Counted from the first letter of the stretch, positions 10,435 through 22,213 are shown. The stretch: DNA of 64,000 bases from Bromus sterilis (GCA_950022295.1 OX465601.1:110441501-110505500); one strand, 5' to 3'. The notes: generated by a model from the letters alone, not told the origin. Numbers and translations: made by a program.

Positions 10435-13400
10435 GTGCTAGGGTTTGTTTGTGCCCTTTGCATCATGCAAAAATTCAAATGAAATTCAAAAATGGGGAAG
10501 CAGAAAGCCCTGAAAAATTAATTCAAATGGCCAGATAAAAATCGTTTTCCAAAAATCATTTGAATAATTGGAAAATTCCTATAAATGATGTTGATCATTT
10601 TAAAAGTGGTTTGGGTATTTTCCCATTCCCATGGAATATTCAAAATTTCAAAAGGTGCCCTGGAAATTAAATTTGACCCCTATTTGAATTCAAATGTTTT
10701 GAATTTCAAAAATGCCCAAACCTTAAAAGTGGCTTGCTACTCGTCACTTGGGTTTTTAAAAATATATTGGGCATTTTACTAAAATACCTAGCTATTTTAT
10801 TTAGCTAGGTCAATCAATTACAGAAAAGACAAAAAAGAAAAACCGAAAGAGGAGGGGCTTACCTTCGCCCAGGGCGAAGGCCCACTTCCTCTGGCCGGCC
10901 CAGCCCACCGAGCCGCCTGTCGTCTTCCTCCCCGCGGCTCAAAGCAGCTCGGTGGCGACGACAGAGCGCGCCGACGCCACGGCGCCGCCGTGAGAGGCGT
11001 CTAGGCCTCCCCTGCCTCCCTCCTCACGCCACGCAACGCCAGAAACCCCCCCGAGCCTATCCCTCTCCTCTGGTTCTTCCTCCGCCCCTCCTCCGCTCGT
11101 TTCCGTCGACGGCAAAGAGCTCGCCGGAGCACAGCAGCGCGCACACCGTGTCCACCGGCCTCCTTTCGCCCCACCTTGGTGTCCAGAAGATCCACCGCCG
11201 TCGCCTACGTCGCCTGGAGCACCCAATCGAGCCGAGGAGCCCCGGAGACGACACCCGCTTCAACAACTCGCCGCCGGCCGCCATGCTTTCCGACGACGAA
11301 TTCGCCACCTGCTGCACCTCCCTGGCGACGCCGACGCCGTCTTCGAGCTCCTGGTGAGCCTCTGCTCATTTTGCCCCTTCCCGTGTCATCTCCCGTGCCC
11401 GATTTCATCTTGTCACCGCCGACAGTAGTCCGGCCACCGCGCCCGACGACGTGGTCGTGGCCCGAGACCATGCCTTTGACCCCCGCCTGCTCCCTTCGCT
11501 GCGCAACGCCGCGGACTACACGCCCGTGCCCTCAGTTCTTCTCCCCGTGGCCACTATCGTCATTTCCACCTGAGCCCGAGCCCGTCCGCCGCGCTCCTCG
11601 TCGCCGGCATGGCTCTAGACCGCCCCGAGGTCCCTGGCCTGCACCACTGGGTGCGCGAGACCACGGGCAGCCGATTGGTGCCCCTCGCGAGCCCCCTGGT
11701 GCCTTGGAGCGCCATTCCGGCGAGGCGCCGCCGCCTCCCGTGGCCACCGGCGGCTAACCGCCGGCCAGCCCAGTTAATTAGGGGGCTAACCCCCTGTTTA
11801 GTTTGGCCTAAGCCACTTACAGGTGGGGCCAATCCCCCCAAAATCAAATCAAATTTTATTTAAACAGAGCTTAATTAACCCCCTCTCACTGACACCCTGT
11901 CCCCACATGTCAACCCCACTGTGACATCAGCATTGCATCATGCTGATGCAATAAACCATTTTTCCAGAGAATTAAAATAATCCAGAAAATCAATTAAACT
12001 GTAGAAAATCATAACTAATTCATACTAACTCCAAATTAAACATATAATATATGAAAAATTATCAGAAAAATGCAAGGATTAAGAATATGCAATTTGTTTT
12101 CATGTTTGAGAATTTTAAAATGGGGGAACAGAAGCAAATGTGTATATGACTTAATTTGAAATTGAATTTGGAGTTTGAATTTGCATTTCAAATGCAATAT
12201 ACTTCAATTAAATTGAATATGCTACAAACCAGTACCTTTCACATCATGGACAACCTTATCATGTGTATGTGCATTTTTACTTTCGAAGTTGTCCCCGCTT
12301 GTTGATGATTGCCTCCGATGACAGACGTTCCGAGATGGTGATCACCCCCGAAGAAGAAGACCACCGTTAAGACCCGTGTATCGTCAGCAAGGCAAGAAAA
12401 CCCCATTGATCATGTCTATAAAATCCTAATTCCTTATCAGTCTCGCTTATGCATGTTTAGGAGATCACCGAGACACGTTCTTTCGCATAGTTGAACCCAT
12501 TCCGATGCATGACCTATCATTTTGTCACCGTATTAAGTAAACCACAATCCTAGCAGAGTTAGGAGTTGAATGATGAGCATGTGGCCCCTGCAACTGTTAC
12601 TGCTTATTGCTGCTTAGTGATACAATGAGGATGTTATGTTTGTGAGTCGGGATGGAATGAACACAGTGATACTGATGATAACGTGTTGGTGAATCCAACC
12701 TAAACAAAGGTGAACGATGAGAGGTTGTGTAGGAGTACACAGTGGGTTGTCTCGTTGAACACTGCCCTAGGCCCCGAGTTCCTATTTTGTGATCCAAGAC
12801 AAAGAGTATGACCACATGTAGGGTTTTATGGGAGCCCCGTTTGGCCTCTTTACGTACCCGATCCAGTCCAGGAGTCACACTAGATTCGGGCTTTCCTTTT
12901 GACCTAACTATAGATATGTGGGTGGACCTGTGAGGCAGTGAAACCATCTGGCAAAGGTGGCGTCTCGGTCCCTTGCATTATCTGAGTCCGTTTTATGGAA
13001 CCGGCCGGACTCTCGAGCGGTGACAAACTCAGGTAGTCGACTCCTGGATTAGAGAAGGTGATTTGAGGGTAGTGCCTTGGTTTCATCCACGTCCGACACC
13101 CGCTTGAAGGGTGAAAAGAACGAGACGATAAGTGATGACACACGTGGGAAGATGTACACCCCTGCAGGGTTAATGAACTATTCGAATAGCCGTGTCCGCG
13201 GTCATGGACTACTTGGAGACCTTTACTTGATCATAGACAACTTGAATGGATACTTATAAAACTCGCAAGATAAGCGTGAGTGCTATGATGTGCTTTCTCG
13301 TGGGGAAGTCGAGGAAGGCATCATAGTGGTGTAATTGGTTGGAGACATGTAGTGGACTCGTGTACGCTTCTTACCTCAAGTCTGGTACTCGTAGTACAGG

Positions 13401-14311
13401 ACTAGCCAAGTCAAAGCTGGCACTTCTGCATGTTAAACCCCACCTCCTTTACCTTGATACTTGAGCATGAGTAGTGTAGTTCTGATGTAAGTCTTGCTGA
13501 GTACGACTTTGTACTCACGTTTGCTTATTCTATGTTTTAGATGAGAACCCGGACCCCGATGGAGTCATCTTCGTGAAGCTCGATGTTGACCTTGGTAGTA
13601 TAGTTCCAGACAGCAGTCTGGTCCCTCGTGGAAGGGCATGTATGTTTACAAGGCTTCTCTAAGCTATTTGTTAAACTTGTCTGTACTCAGACCTAATTTG
13701 CTTCCGTTGTATGATGTAATGTTGATCACAGACATGTGACCTTTGTATGTTCTATGTGTAAGTTAATAAAGATACACTTTCTAGAGTTATGTGATGATAC
13801 CTGATGTTCATACTAGGCATGTGTGCTGCGTGTATGTCTATAACATGCATGTCTTAGTATGGGTTTTCAAGACCTTAGTTGTGATCTGGCTGGCGGTCTT
13901 TTATACACCAAGTTGTCCTTAGATGTGCGCAGCTTGGGGCATCGCGATGCGATTGCTCGTGACTCTGTCACGTGCACACTTTGTTGTATGATCGAGCCCG
14001 CCCTAGACCCCGACTAAGTGATCGGGCTGGGGTAAGTCTATGTAAGAGTTAGGATTCAATCGATAACATGGTTGAGGCGACTTGTCTATGAGTATGGGAT
14101 TCACCACCCATAAGCATCTAGACTTGTGAGCGGACGATGAGGACCCATCTTAGATGATCATCCGGCCTGAATGGGATGCCCCTCACGTTCGATGCTTACC
14201 GAGAACGTTCTGTGCTTGTCCTTGTCTGCTTAGACAAGTGGGTACGGTTCTCGGCTGTCCATGTGATTGTATCGTGACTGGAATTACATACGCTAACCCT
14301 GGGTCCCGACA
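10412..14311 (+). repeat. Full LTR of G (3.9 kb), shared by two copies
   Basis: It begins TGTCAGAACCCC after the polypurine tract and ends GGTCCCGACA just before a primer-binding site. It contains a GC-rich island (about 10860-11780) with a perfect 9-bp inverted repeat at 10862-10880, a long AT-rich part, and the three-palindrome box at 13154-13203. Open frames in the GC-rich island (for example 11176-11757) occur on both strands and are not supported as genes. An AATAAA-type polyadenylation signal is seen near 13765. Confidence 0.88.
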
Positions 14312-14315
14312 GACT

Positions 14316-14327
14316 TGGTATCAGATC
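14316..14327 (+). promoter_or_regulatory. Primer-binding site of the right G copy
   Basis: TGGTATCAGATC starts a few bases after the LTR end. It has one mismatch to TGGTATCAGAGC, the initiator-Met tRNA complement. Confidence 0.8.
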
Positions 14328-14783
14328 AGGACTGTCTGTAGGATTATTCAACCCTTGGTCGAAGTCGAGTCTAGCATTCTATAGTTATATAGTTACTTGG
14401 GTATAAAGGGAACAACGTAAGGCTTCTTTTTCTCCTTATCCTCATCGATCTGAGTTCTGGGTCACCCTTATATTTTCTACGGGATGATAGGACTAGGCTC
14501 ATCTATGTCTGACCAGAACATCTCGTTGATTGCTTCCTTGTAGCCGTAGGACAGTTGTGGTCGTCCAGAGTCTTCGTGTTTTGAGTTCCTTGAGGAAGAT
14601 ATGTTCAATCTCCTCGAGTTTATCTTGTTTTTCCATCCCGGTGTAGCCGTTATGCTGCCGGATTTATCCCGTGTTTCTTGAATCATTGCCTTTGCATTAC
14701 AATACTTTTTTGTCTTTGTCATGTCCTCTTATCTTTGATTCCATCGTACAACCTGTTCTGATTGTTGATCTTTATCACGCAGG

Positions 14784-16883
14784 ATGTCAGGTGGAACTCG
14801 TAGTGCTGTTCTTCGGAATCGAGACCGTGATCGGAATCAAAATGATGATGCACCTCCACCACCGCCTTCTACGGCGGAAATCATGATGGAAGCTGAGAAG
14901 AATAGACATGATCAAACACGCCTTCTGGAGCTCATCGAGCAGAATACCTCACATCATTGCAATGTGGTTGTGAGCATTCAGGATTTCATCCTCCTCAAGC
15001 CATCGGTATTCCGATGTTCTTCTGAGCCCCTTGAAGCTGATGATTGGCTCCGTTCCATCGAGCGTAAGCTTGACACGGCACATGTTGCTCCCAATGATCG
15101 AGTTATATTCGCGGCATACTTTCTGGAAGGTGCTGCTGCTGAATGGTGGGAGAACTATGTTGCGATGCAGTCTGATGGTCATCTAGTGACTTGGCAGGAG
15201 TTCCGTGATGCCTTTCGAAGGTACCACCTTCTAGATGAGTTAATGGAGCGCAAGAAGGAAGAGTTCTGCAATTTGACTCAAGGAGAGATGTCCATTCATG
15301 AGTACGTGAGAGAGTTCAACCGTCTTGCTCGGTATGCCCAAGATGAGATCACCACCGATGCCAGAAAGCAGGCAAGGTTCCGTAAGGGACTTAGCCCCAT
15401 CCTTCGCCATGATCTCAACCTCATCGAATTTGCCACCTTTGAGGATTTAGTCAACAGATCCTTCAGAGCTGAGCATGGCAATGAAATTTTCGAGGAGTCT
15501 CGCAAGCATGCTCTTGAGCATGCCCCTTCTTCAAGTTCAGCCCCTCAGAAACGCAGAAATTTGATTCCAACTCGTGCCATACCTCAAAACTTTCTTCAGA
15601 GACCACCATCCAATATATGCCATCCACCTCAAAACATTGTTCCTCCCAGGAATGATGGTGTGCAATCAAGTAATCCTGCTCCCAGCAATTCAGGCAGGAT
15701 GTGTTTCACGTATGGTCTGACAGGCCATTACTTCCGACAGTGCCCTACAGTGTTGGTGGCACCACGTCGACCTAGTCATAAGCCTCCAAAGAAATCCACC
15801 ACCAAAACCATCCAAGAAAAGCTTTCATCCACTAGTAGTGGTTGTGTGAACCAAATCTCAGTTGAGGAAACCACTGCTGCTTCTGACGTCATCCTTGGCA
15901 CACTCCCAGTCAATCATATCCCCGCCTCCGTTCTTTTCGATCCAGGAGCTTCTCATTCATTCATGTCGGAGAGTTATGCACTTCGTCATGAGTTTCCTTT
16001 TGAAGAAATGTTTTCTCCAATGATCATTCAAACTCCTGGTTCCAAATGGCAAACTAATAGGGTAAGCCATGGCAATCAAATTGCAATTGAGGGTTTAGTA
16101 TTCCTTGCTTCTCTTATAGCCCTCAAGTCTTCAGACATTGATGTCATCCTAGGAATGGATTGGTTATCAAGGCAGAAGGCTTTCCTTGATTGTAAAGCCA
16201 AATCAGTCAAACTCACCCATCCTTCAGGCCAGATCATTGACTACACATCACCCAGCTCTAGAATCCAGGTGCATACTTTGAATGTGCTTCGACTTCCAGA
16301 ACTTGAAGATATTCCGGTGGTTCGTGACTTCCCGGATGTCTTTCCTGAAGAGCTGCCAGGAATGCCACCCGACAGGTGTGTAGAGTTCATAGTTGATCTT
16401 ATACCAGGCACAACCCCAATTTCCAGACACCCATATAAAATGGCCCCACATGAGTTAGCTGAGCTAAAAACCCAACTTGATGCTTCGTTGGCAAAAGGCT
16501 TCATCCGCCCTAGCTCATCGCCATGGGGTTGCCCCGTTCTGTTCGTAACGAAGAAAGATGGAACAGAAAGGATGTGCATAGACTATCGCCCGCTAAATCT
16601 AGCGACGATAAAGAACAAGTACCCACTGCCCAGGATCAATGATCTTTATGATCAACTTGCAGGATCCTCTGTCTTCTCCAAGATGGATTTGAGATTAGGC
16701 TATCATCAAATCAAAATCCGAAACGAGGACATTCCAAAAACGGCTTTCACTACTCGTTATGGTCTTTACGAGTACACCGTCATGTCCTTCAGTTTAACCA
16801 ATGCCCCCGCCATATTCTCGCGCTTGATGAATTCGATCTTCATGGAGTACCTAGATAACATGGTTGAGGCGACTTGTCTATGA
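14784..16883 (+). pseudogene. Chromovirus gag-protease-RT start, truncated and fused to LTR sequence
   Basis: 699 codons from ATG 14784, the first good Met after the leader. A retrotransposon gag domain is at about residues 85-235 (AAEWWENY, then FNRLARYAQDEI). The zinc knuckle at 307-320 reads CFTYGLTGHYFRQC: the second cysteine is replaced by Tyr310. The protease site reads DPG at 386-388 instead of the usual DSG or DTG. RT begins around residue 520 and matches the left copy (SKMDLRLGYHQIKI) until about residue 691. The frame then enters LTR sequence and stops after eight foreign residues. The YLDD box, RNase H and integrase are lost. Two key residues are changed, so this copy was probably already decaying or depended on a helper. 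Confidence 0.9.
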
Positions 16884-17103
16884 GTATGGGATTCACCACC
16901 CATAAGCATCTAGACTTGTGAGCGGACGATGAGGACCCATCTCAGATGATCATCCGGCCTGAATGGGATGCCCCTCACGTTCGATGCTTACCGAGAACGT
17001 TCTGTGCTTGGCCTTATCTGCTTAGACAAGTGGGTACGGTTCTCGGCTCTCCATGTGATTGTATCGTGACTGGAATTACATACGCTAACCCCGGGTCCCG
17101 ACA
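16855..17103 (+). repeat. Tail of the 3' LTR of the right G copy
   Basis: This matches 14063-14311 with few changes and ends with the same CCCGACA terminus, followed by CCCCC as a possible target duplication. It is joined directly to RT sequence. Both parents carry GATAA at the joint, a 5-bp microhomology. Confidence 0.85.
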
Positions 17104-17975
17104 CCCCCTTGGACCATGGGTCCATGATCACTAGCTATGTGATGTCTTCTCTCCAATTTTGTGCTTCCATTTTTAGCCCTTGTGAGCTGCCCTACATGAT
17201 CAAGGCATCTATGTAATTATTTTTGTTGTTGCTATGATGTGTTTGCTGGGATCCGATGGATTATGAGATTATGTTCAGATTGTGATGAGTTATATATTTG
17301 GTTCTCCTTTTATATTTTGTTCTTGAATAATTGTTGCATGTTCTCCTTTGCTTTTTATTGCTTTGACCAAGTAGTAGATAGTAACTCTAAGAGGGAGTGT
17401 TATGCTTGATTATTGGTTCATGCCCTCTGATGTCTAGCTTGAGTGACAGAAACATAAGACTAGGGGATGTGTTGTTGCCACTAGGGAGAAAACTACGGTG
17501 CTTGTAACCGCGGTTGCAAGGATTGTTTACCTTACACAAAGTTTGTTAATGCAGTTATCTGTTGCTTTAGGTTTACACTTTGGGTGGGGCTCGCTACTTA
17601 ATACCAGTGAGATGTCCTGGATAGATATCTCAAGGTGGATTATTAGTGAGTAGATGGGGTTGAATTTTGGTCTACTTGTCTTGGCGTACTGCCCACACTA
17701 TTGAGCCACTTAATTTCTATGAAACATAATTAGCATTGTTGTGTGTTTATAATTCTGTCAATTGCCCAGCTATAATTTGTTTACCCAGCTTAGCTATTTT
17801 ATCGTCTTTTGGGAGAGAGACGTCACTAGTGAACATCATGGGACCCCGGTCCATATTTCCACCATTGTTTACACCTCACTTTATTTCCTTCTTTTATTTC
17901 CTTTCAGTTGCAATCACCACTATTATTTCCACTGTGCGTTTGATCCTTTGTAAACAACAAGGCTGGAGACATCAA
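17104..17975. other. Unassigned TE-like non-coding sequence left of element D
   Basis: AT-rich sequence without a credible gene. It resembles the non-coding leader or LTR sequence of grass retroelements, but I cannot name the family. Element D was inserted at 17971-17975 (ATCAA), so this stretch was once continuous with 34077 onward. Confidence 0.45.
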
Positions 17976-19504
17976 TGTGACACGGATTTTGGAACTTTCT
18001 TTTTTCCAAAAACCTTTCCAATTCTTGTCTAGATTTGCCATTTGATTTTTGAGAAACTCTTTGGACTTGAAACTTGAACATAGTTTCTTTCCATGCTCAA
18101 GTAGCCCATGATTTCCCAATGACCATCCCTTGCTCCACTCCATCCAAGCCACATTTTTATGCAAGCCCTATGTTCCTTTTCCCAACAAAAGGAATATTCC
18201 TATTATTTGAGGATTGTGAAGCAATCCTAATTTATATTGGTCCATAAATCCCCCATATCCTTGACACTGTTTCTAGCCAAAATCTCCAAAAACATTGCAT
18301 GACACAAGTGGATTTTTCCTCAAAAGAAATTCATTTGTCTGTGGGGGCAGAATAGCACTTTGTGAAGCAAGTGTTATTTATCCTTATCTATTGCTGGTGA
18401 AACTTTTTGTGCATACTATTGTGATCATATCATGAGACTATGCTAAGTTTCACCCTTAGGGGACAAGCCAAGCTCCATACCAATATTCCCAAAGTTGGTA
18501 TGTAGCAAGGGGCCATTGTGAAGGAAGTTGCCTTGAAACTTTTTGGTATGTAGCAAGGGGAGACCATTTGCCTTGAAACTTTTTGTGCCTATTCCCACAC
18601 CCAAGTGACCCCACCAAACCAAGTTTGGGCCAAAGATAACCATCCATGAGAGCACGCCCTCAAGATCAAGTTTCTGGCATGTACAACACCTGGTGAAGCA
18701 AGAACTAGATCGAAGCTCCCCCTAGCCTTGATATTTGGCACACCTATGCACACCACCAAATAATCCCACCCCACCAAATTTCAGCCCAATCACATTAACC
18801 AATTGATGGCAGCTTCAACACCAAGCTTCTGGCCCATTTAGGCACTTACAAAGGAATGCACAATTTCTTTGCAAATTTGGGGTCAAACTTGGCAAAGAGT
18901 TAGTCCATCCAACCCCATAGCCTTGTGCAACACCACACCCTCCCCTTGTTCGTCCTTTGACCATTGCTTCTGCTCCAAGTTTGCTGCTGCAAACTTTGCA
19001 GTCAAGCCATGACCACACAGTGCTCCATTTGACCAGCCAAGCCCACAGTAGTGCTCAGGGATGAGAGGATAAGCTTCTGGACATCTTTGGCGCATGAAAA
19101 CCGCATGTGCGCACCAGTGCCTTGGTGGCCACGCCCATGGCGTGCCACTGGCACGCTTTGGCCGTGCCCCGAGGCCGCTAGACGCGTGCAGGCCGCCCTT
19201 GGCATCTTCCATCGTGTCCACCCGCACTGAATTGCTTTGCCAGGCACGTGTGCTCCCTCCCCCTCGCCTAGCCTCGCCGGAATCCCACCGGCAGGCCGTC
19301 TCCACGCAGAAAGCGACGAGCACAGCGCCTCCGACCCGTCGCCATCGCCATGACTAGCCCCCTACTCCACGCGTGCTCCTTCTCACGCGTGACGCTCCTG
19401 GAGCCTTCCTGATCCCTCTTGACGCACGCCACCTCACCTCGGAGTCTCGCCGGCGTTGTCCGCTTCCTCTCGGCGGAGCCCGAGCCCGAGCACCTTCTCC
19501 CCCC

Positions 19505-19511
19505 TATAAAA
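19505..19511 (+). promoter_or_regulatory. TATA box in the 5' LTR of D
   Basis: TATAAAA in a GC-rich setting about 1.5 kb into the LTR. The 3' LTR has TTTAAAA at the matching place (about 31560), so the promoter of that LTR may be weakened. Confidence 0.5.
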
Positions 19512-21250
19512 CGTGTGCCCCATCGACGCCTTGCTACACCACCAGCCTCACCACCCCTCCAATCGCCCCTAGCACTTGCAATCAAGCTATGGAGCCTCTC
19601 CTTCCCCAGCTCCGGAGAGCACGCCACCGCCAATCTACCGACGGAATACTCCCTGCTCCGAGCTCCCATGACCTAGCCTCCACCACCGTTTGACTCCCCT
19701 TGCTCCGTTGAAGGTTCCTGACCCATCGCCCGCTCGAATAGTGGTCGGAGCCGACGGCTACGTCGACGTCGTCGGAGCCCGCGTCTGTGCCGCCGCTGCG
19801 ACGAGCTTCCCCCTCCCCGTCCGACCGCCATTCGAGGAGCCACGGGTACGGGCGTGACCGTCGTGAGCTCCCCGGTCCAGCCGAGCACGTCCCAACCCCG
19901 GTCGTGCCGTCTCGCCGGAGTTCTCGTCGCTGGTGAGCTCGTGTCCCCAGTTCCTCTATGTTTCCCCCAGCCCTGACACCCTGGCCCCACATGTCAGCCA
20001 CCCATCCCCTACCGAACCGATACGCAAGTGGAAACGTATTTGGAAAATACGCCTTCGACGTGGCCCGGTTGGAAAAGCCCATCAATTTAAATTGATTTTG
20101 TAGACCAAACTTTGACCTGCCATATCTTTTAAACCTCAAGTCCAATGAAGTTGATTATTTTTGCATTGGCTTACTCTTGAGCTACTCTTTAATGTGGCAT
20201 AAATTTCATGCCATGTCTCTCTGTTTATGTGTGTTGTTCAAAATAAAAACCTTGTATGTGACATTTGCTTTTTGCTATTTAAAATATATTTTGCAGGGCT
20301 TGTTTGTCTTGAAAGCCAGAAGTATTTCACACTCCTCTGGTGAAAGGCAAGCCACACTTCTTTTGCACCTTCGTAAAGCTTTGATGTGCTTTGCGTCTAG
20401 ATTTACTTTCAGATCGTATAAGGCTCTTGCTTGATATACTTTGAATCATTATGATCATGTCATCTCCATGTTATGCTTGTTTACATCATAGCATAGTCAT
20501 GTTTATGATCTTGCTAGGTTGCATGTTATCACCTTGGCATGACTGGGTTAATAAACTAATGATAATGTGTATCATGAAATGATCCCAACCGTACCTTGGA
20601 TTATTCTACATGCATTGATATGTTTGGGTTTAGATGGTCATGTTGCACCTGATCTTGATGAGTAGGCATTAGAGTACATGCTATGTGCCAATTTGGTCAG
20701 GTGCCACCGAACCGAACTTATCAGTGCAGCCACACTCGCCTTTATGGGAAGTCCTTGGCTCGGTCTATCGGTGGGCTCTCTTATGCGTATCACCAAGGTG
20801 GGAAGGCTATGCGCGCACGGTTTCCTTGGCCAGGTAAGGGGCGATAGTCTTGAAAGCCGATTTGTTGATATGGGCCCGTCCCCGTTTGGGACAAGTTCGT
20901 TTTCCATGACGGTGGTTGCCATGCGATGGCAGGTGTGTTTGGAGGACACGGGGCTACCCAAGGCATGGCTTGCGAAGCATGTCGGGTGATACGGTAAGGG
21001 AGGCACGCTATATAATGGTCTCGTTGGAGAAGTCCTAGTCCACTCCTATGGTACGAGTTCTGAGGTTCCTATGGGACAAGTTCCAAGGTACTAGATGGAG
21101 GAAGAGCTCCATAGCGTGGGTAAAGTGCACAACCTCTGCAGAGTGTTACAAATCTATTTGAATAGTCGAGTCCACGATATTGGACACAGTTCATACTAGG
21201 TCACACTTGGGATCAGCATGAAATTGTTTTAGTGATCGTGTCGAGTATGT

Positions 21251-21492
21251 GGTCATGCGATGACCCATATAAGTTGGGTAGTCATGCGATGACTGTACCC
21301 GTTGAGTGGTCGTGCGACGACCCGTTGATTGGTCATGCGATGACCTGATAGTTGGGTGGTAGCGTGATGGACACCTATCACGTTGAATGTTCGTGCGACG
21401 ATGCGTGTAAGTTGAGTGGTCATGCAATGACCCGGTGTTTAAGTCGGTACTGATTCCGTGGTAAGCCGTATGATCACGCAATGGCCATACGG
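21251..21492 (+). repeat. Array of short hairpin units in the 5' LTR of D (also 33306-33547 in the 3' LTR)
   Basis: About eight units spaced roughly 23-34 bp apart have six-base arms around a GCG-type core. Examples are GGTCAT-GCG-ATGACC (21251, 21331), AGTCAT-GCG-ATGACT (21280), GGTCGT-GCG-ACGACC (21308) and GGTCAT-GCA-ATGACC (21418). A larger one with arms CCGTATG / CATACGG is at 21466-21492. Arm changes are paired, so the palindromes persist. Two units (21358, 21389) are decayed here; the one matching 21389 is intact in the 3' LTR. Confidence 0.8.
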
Positions 21493-22026
21493 GGTCCATG
21501 TGACCTTAAACGATGATTGTTATTGCATTAGTTGTGAGCTTGATCACATGATGGATGCATCATGATAACATTGCCTGAACAGTTATGCCATGTTATTGTT
21601 TTGCCTTGGTGCTTTGGATGATGTGAGCTTGCAAGTACATTCAATGTACTGACCTGGTGTGTCATGCCAGATTTGCAGGAAATACCATGATTGCGTAGGA
21701 AGACGTTCCCGGAATTTGCGAGCTAGGAGGTGTCCCAGTCAGTGTCCCTGTGGAATGGAGTTCATCTCCGTCGTCATTGTTCCGCTGCTAAGATTTGTCC
21801 GCTCCTTTAGAGTTATCCCGCTGCTTGGTATAGATCTGCGGCTAGTATTAGGAGCAAGATGTACGCTGCCTAGCTCCGCTGGCATTGTAACGGACCCCTT
21901 GTACCCATTTCATCGTTAATAAAAGTGGTTCAGTTCTATATCAAGCAGTGTCGTGTTCCAGAAGGAATGGTCTCTTGGCTGGAGCACGGGGCGTTCCGGT
22001 ATTCTGAGCCGGGGTGCCACAAGGCT

Positions 22027-22038
22027 TGGTATCGGAGC
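22027..22038 (+). promoter_or_regulatory. Primer-binding site of D
   Basis: TGGTATCGGAGC begins five bases after the LTR end. It has one mismatch to the initiator-Met tRNA complement TGGTATCAGAGC. Confidence 0.8.
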
Positions 22039-22213
22039 AGGACTGACTGTAGGACAAACTAGCCCGCACAAACGTTAGAAGGACTATAGATTGACGGTAG
22101 AGCTAGAGTTTATAGCTTGCTTGTGTGCTGCATTTGATTGCTACATTTGTTTGCTGCATAACATGCGTATAGATAGCCTTATATTCGCTAACAATTTGGT
22201 CTGATGAGTGTAG

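Larger units (their letters stand above)
7731..17103 (+). mobile_element. Tandem Del/Tekay-type chromovirus G (two partial copies sharing one LTR)
   Basis: Order on the plus strand: RT-RNaseH-integrase-chromodomain (7731-10434), polypurine tract, one full LTR (10412-14311), primer-binding site, gag-protease-RT (14784-16854), then the last ~250 bp of an LTR (about 16855-17103). The central LTR therefore serves as 3' LTR for the left copy and 5' LTR for the right copy. The left copy's gag-protease and 5' LTR lie left of the CACTA element, outside the window. The right copy lost the rest of pol and most of its 3' LTR. Confidence 0.85.
17976..22021 (+). repeat. 5' LTR of element D
   Basis: It starts TGTGACAC and ends GGGTGCCACA, followed at once by a primer-binding site. 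Inside are a TATA box (19505-19511), a GC-rich leader-like segment (about 19080-19980), the three-palindrome box (21128-21178), a hairpin array (21251-21492) and an AATAAA-type signal near 21918. Long frames such as the minus-strand 19582-20145 lie in the GC-rich part and are not regarded as genes. Confidence 0.9.

Noticed and set aside
11176..11757. 193-codon Pro/Arg-rich frame in the G LTR
   Set aside because: GC-island artefact; low-complexity composition and overlap with open frames on the opposite strand.
19582..20145. 187-codon minus-strand frame, with a 178-codon counterpart at 31687-32223
   Set aside because: Conserved only because both are copies of the D LTR; differences between them do not spare codon positions in any way I can see, and composition is GC-driven.
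21251..21492. CRISPR-like array
   Set aside because: Units are short palindromes with variable spacing in a plant LTR, with no constant repeat plus unique spacers and no cas genes.
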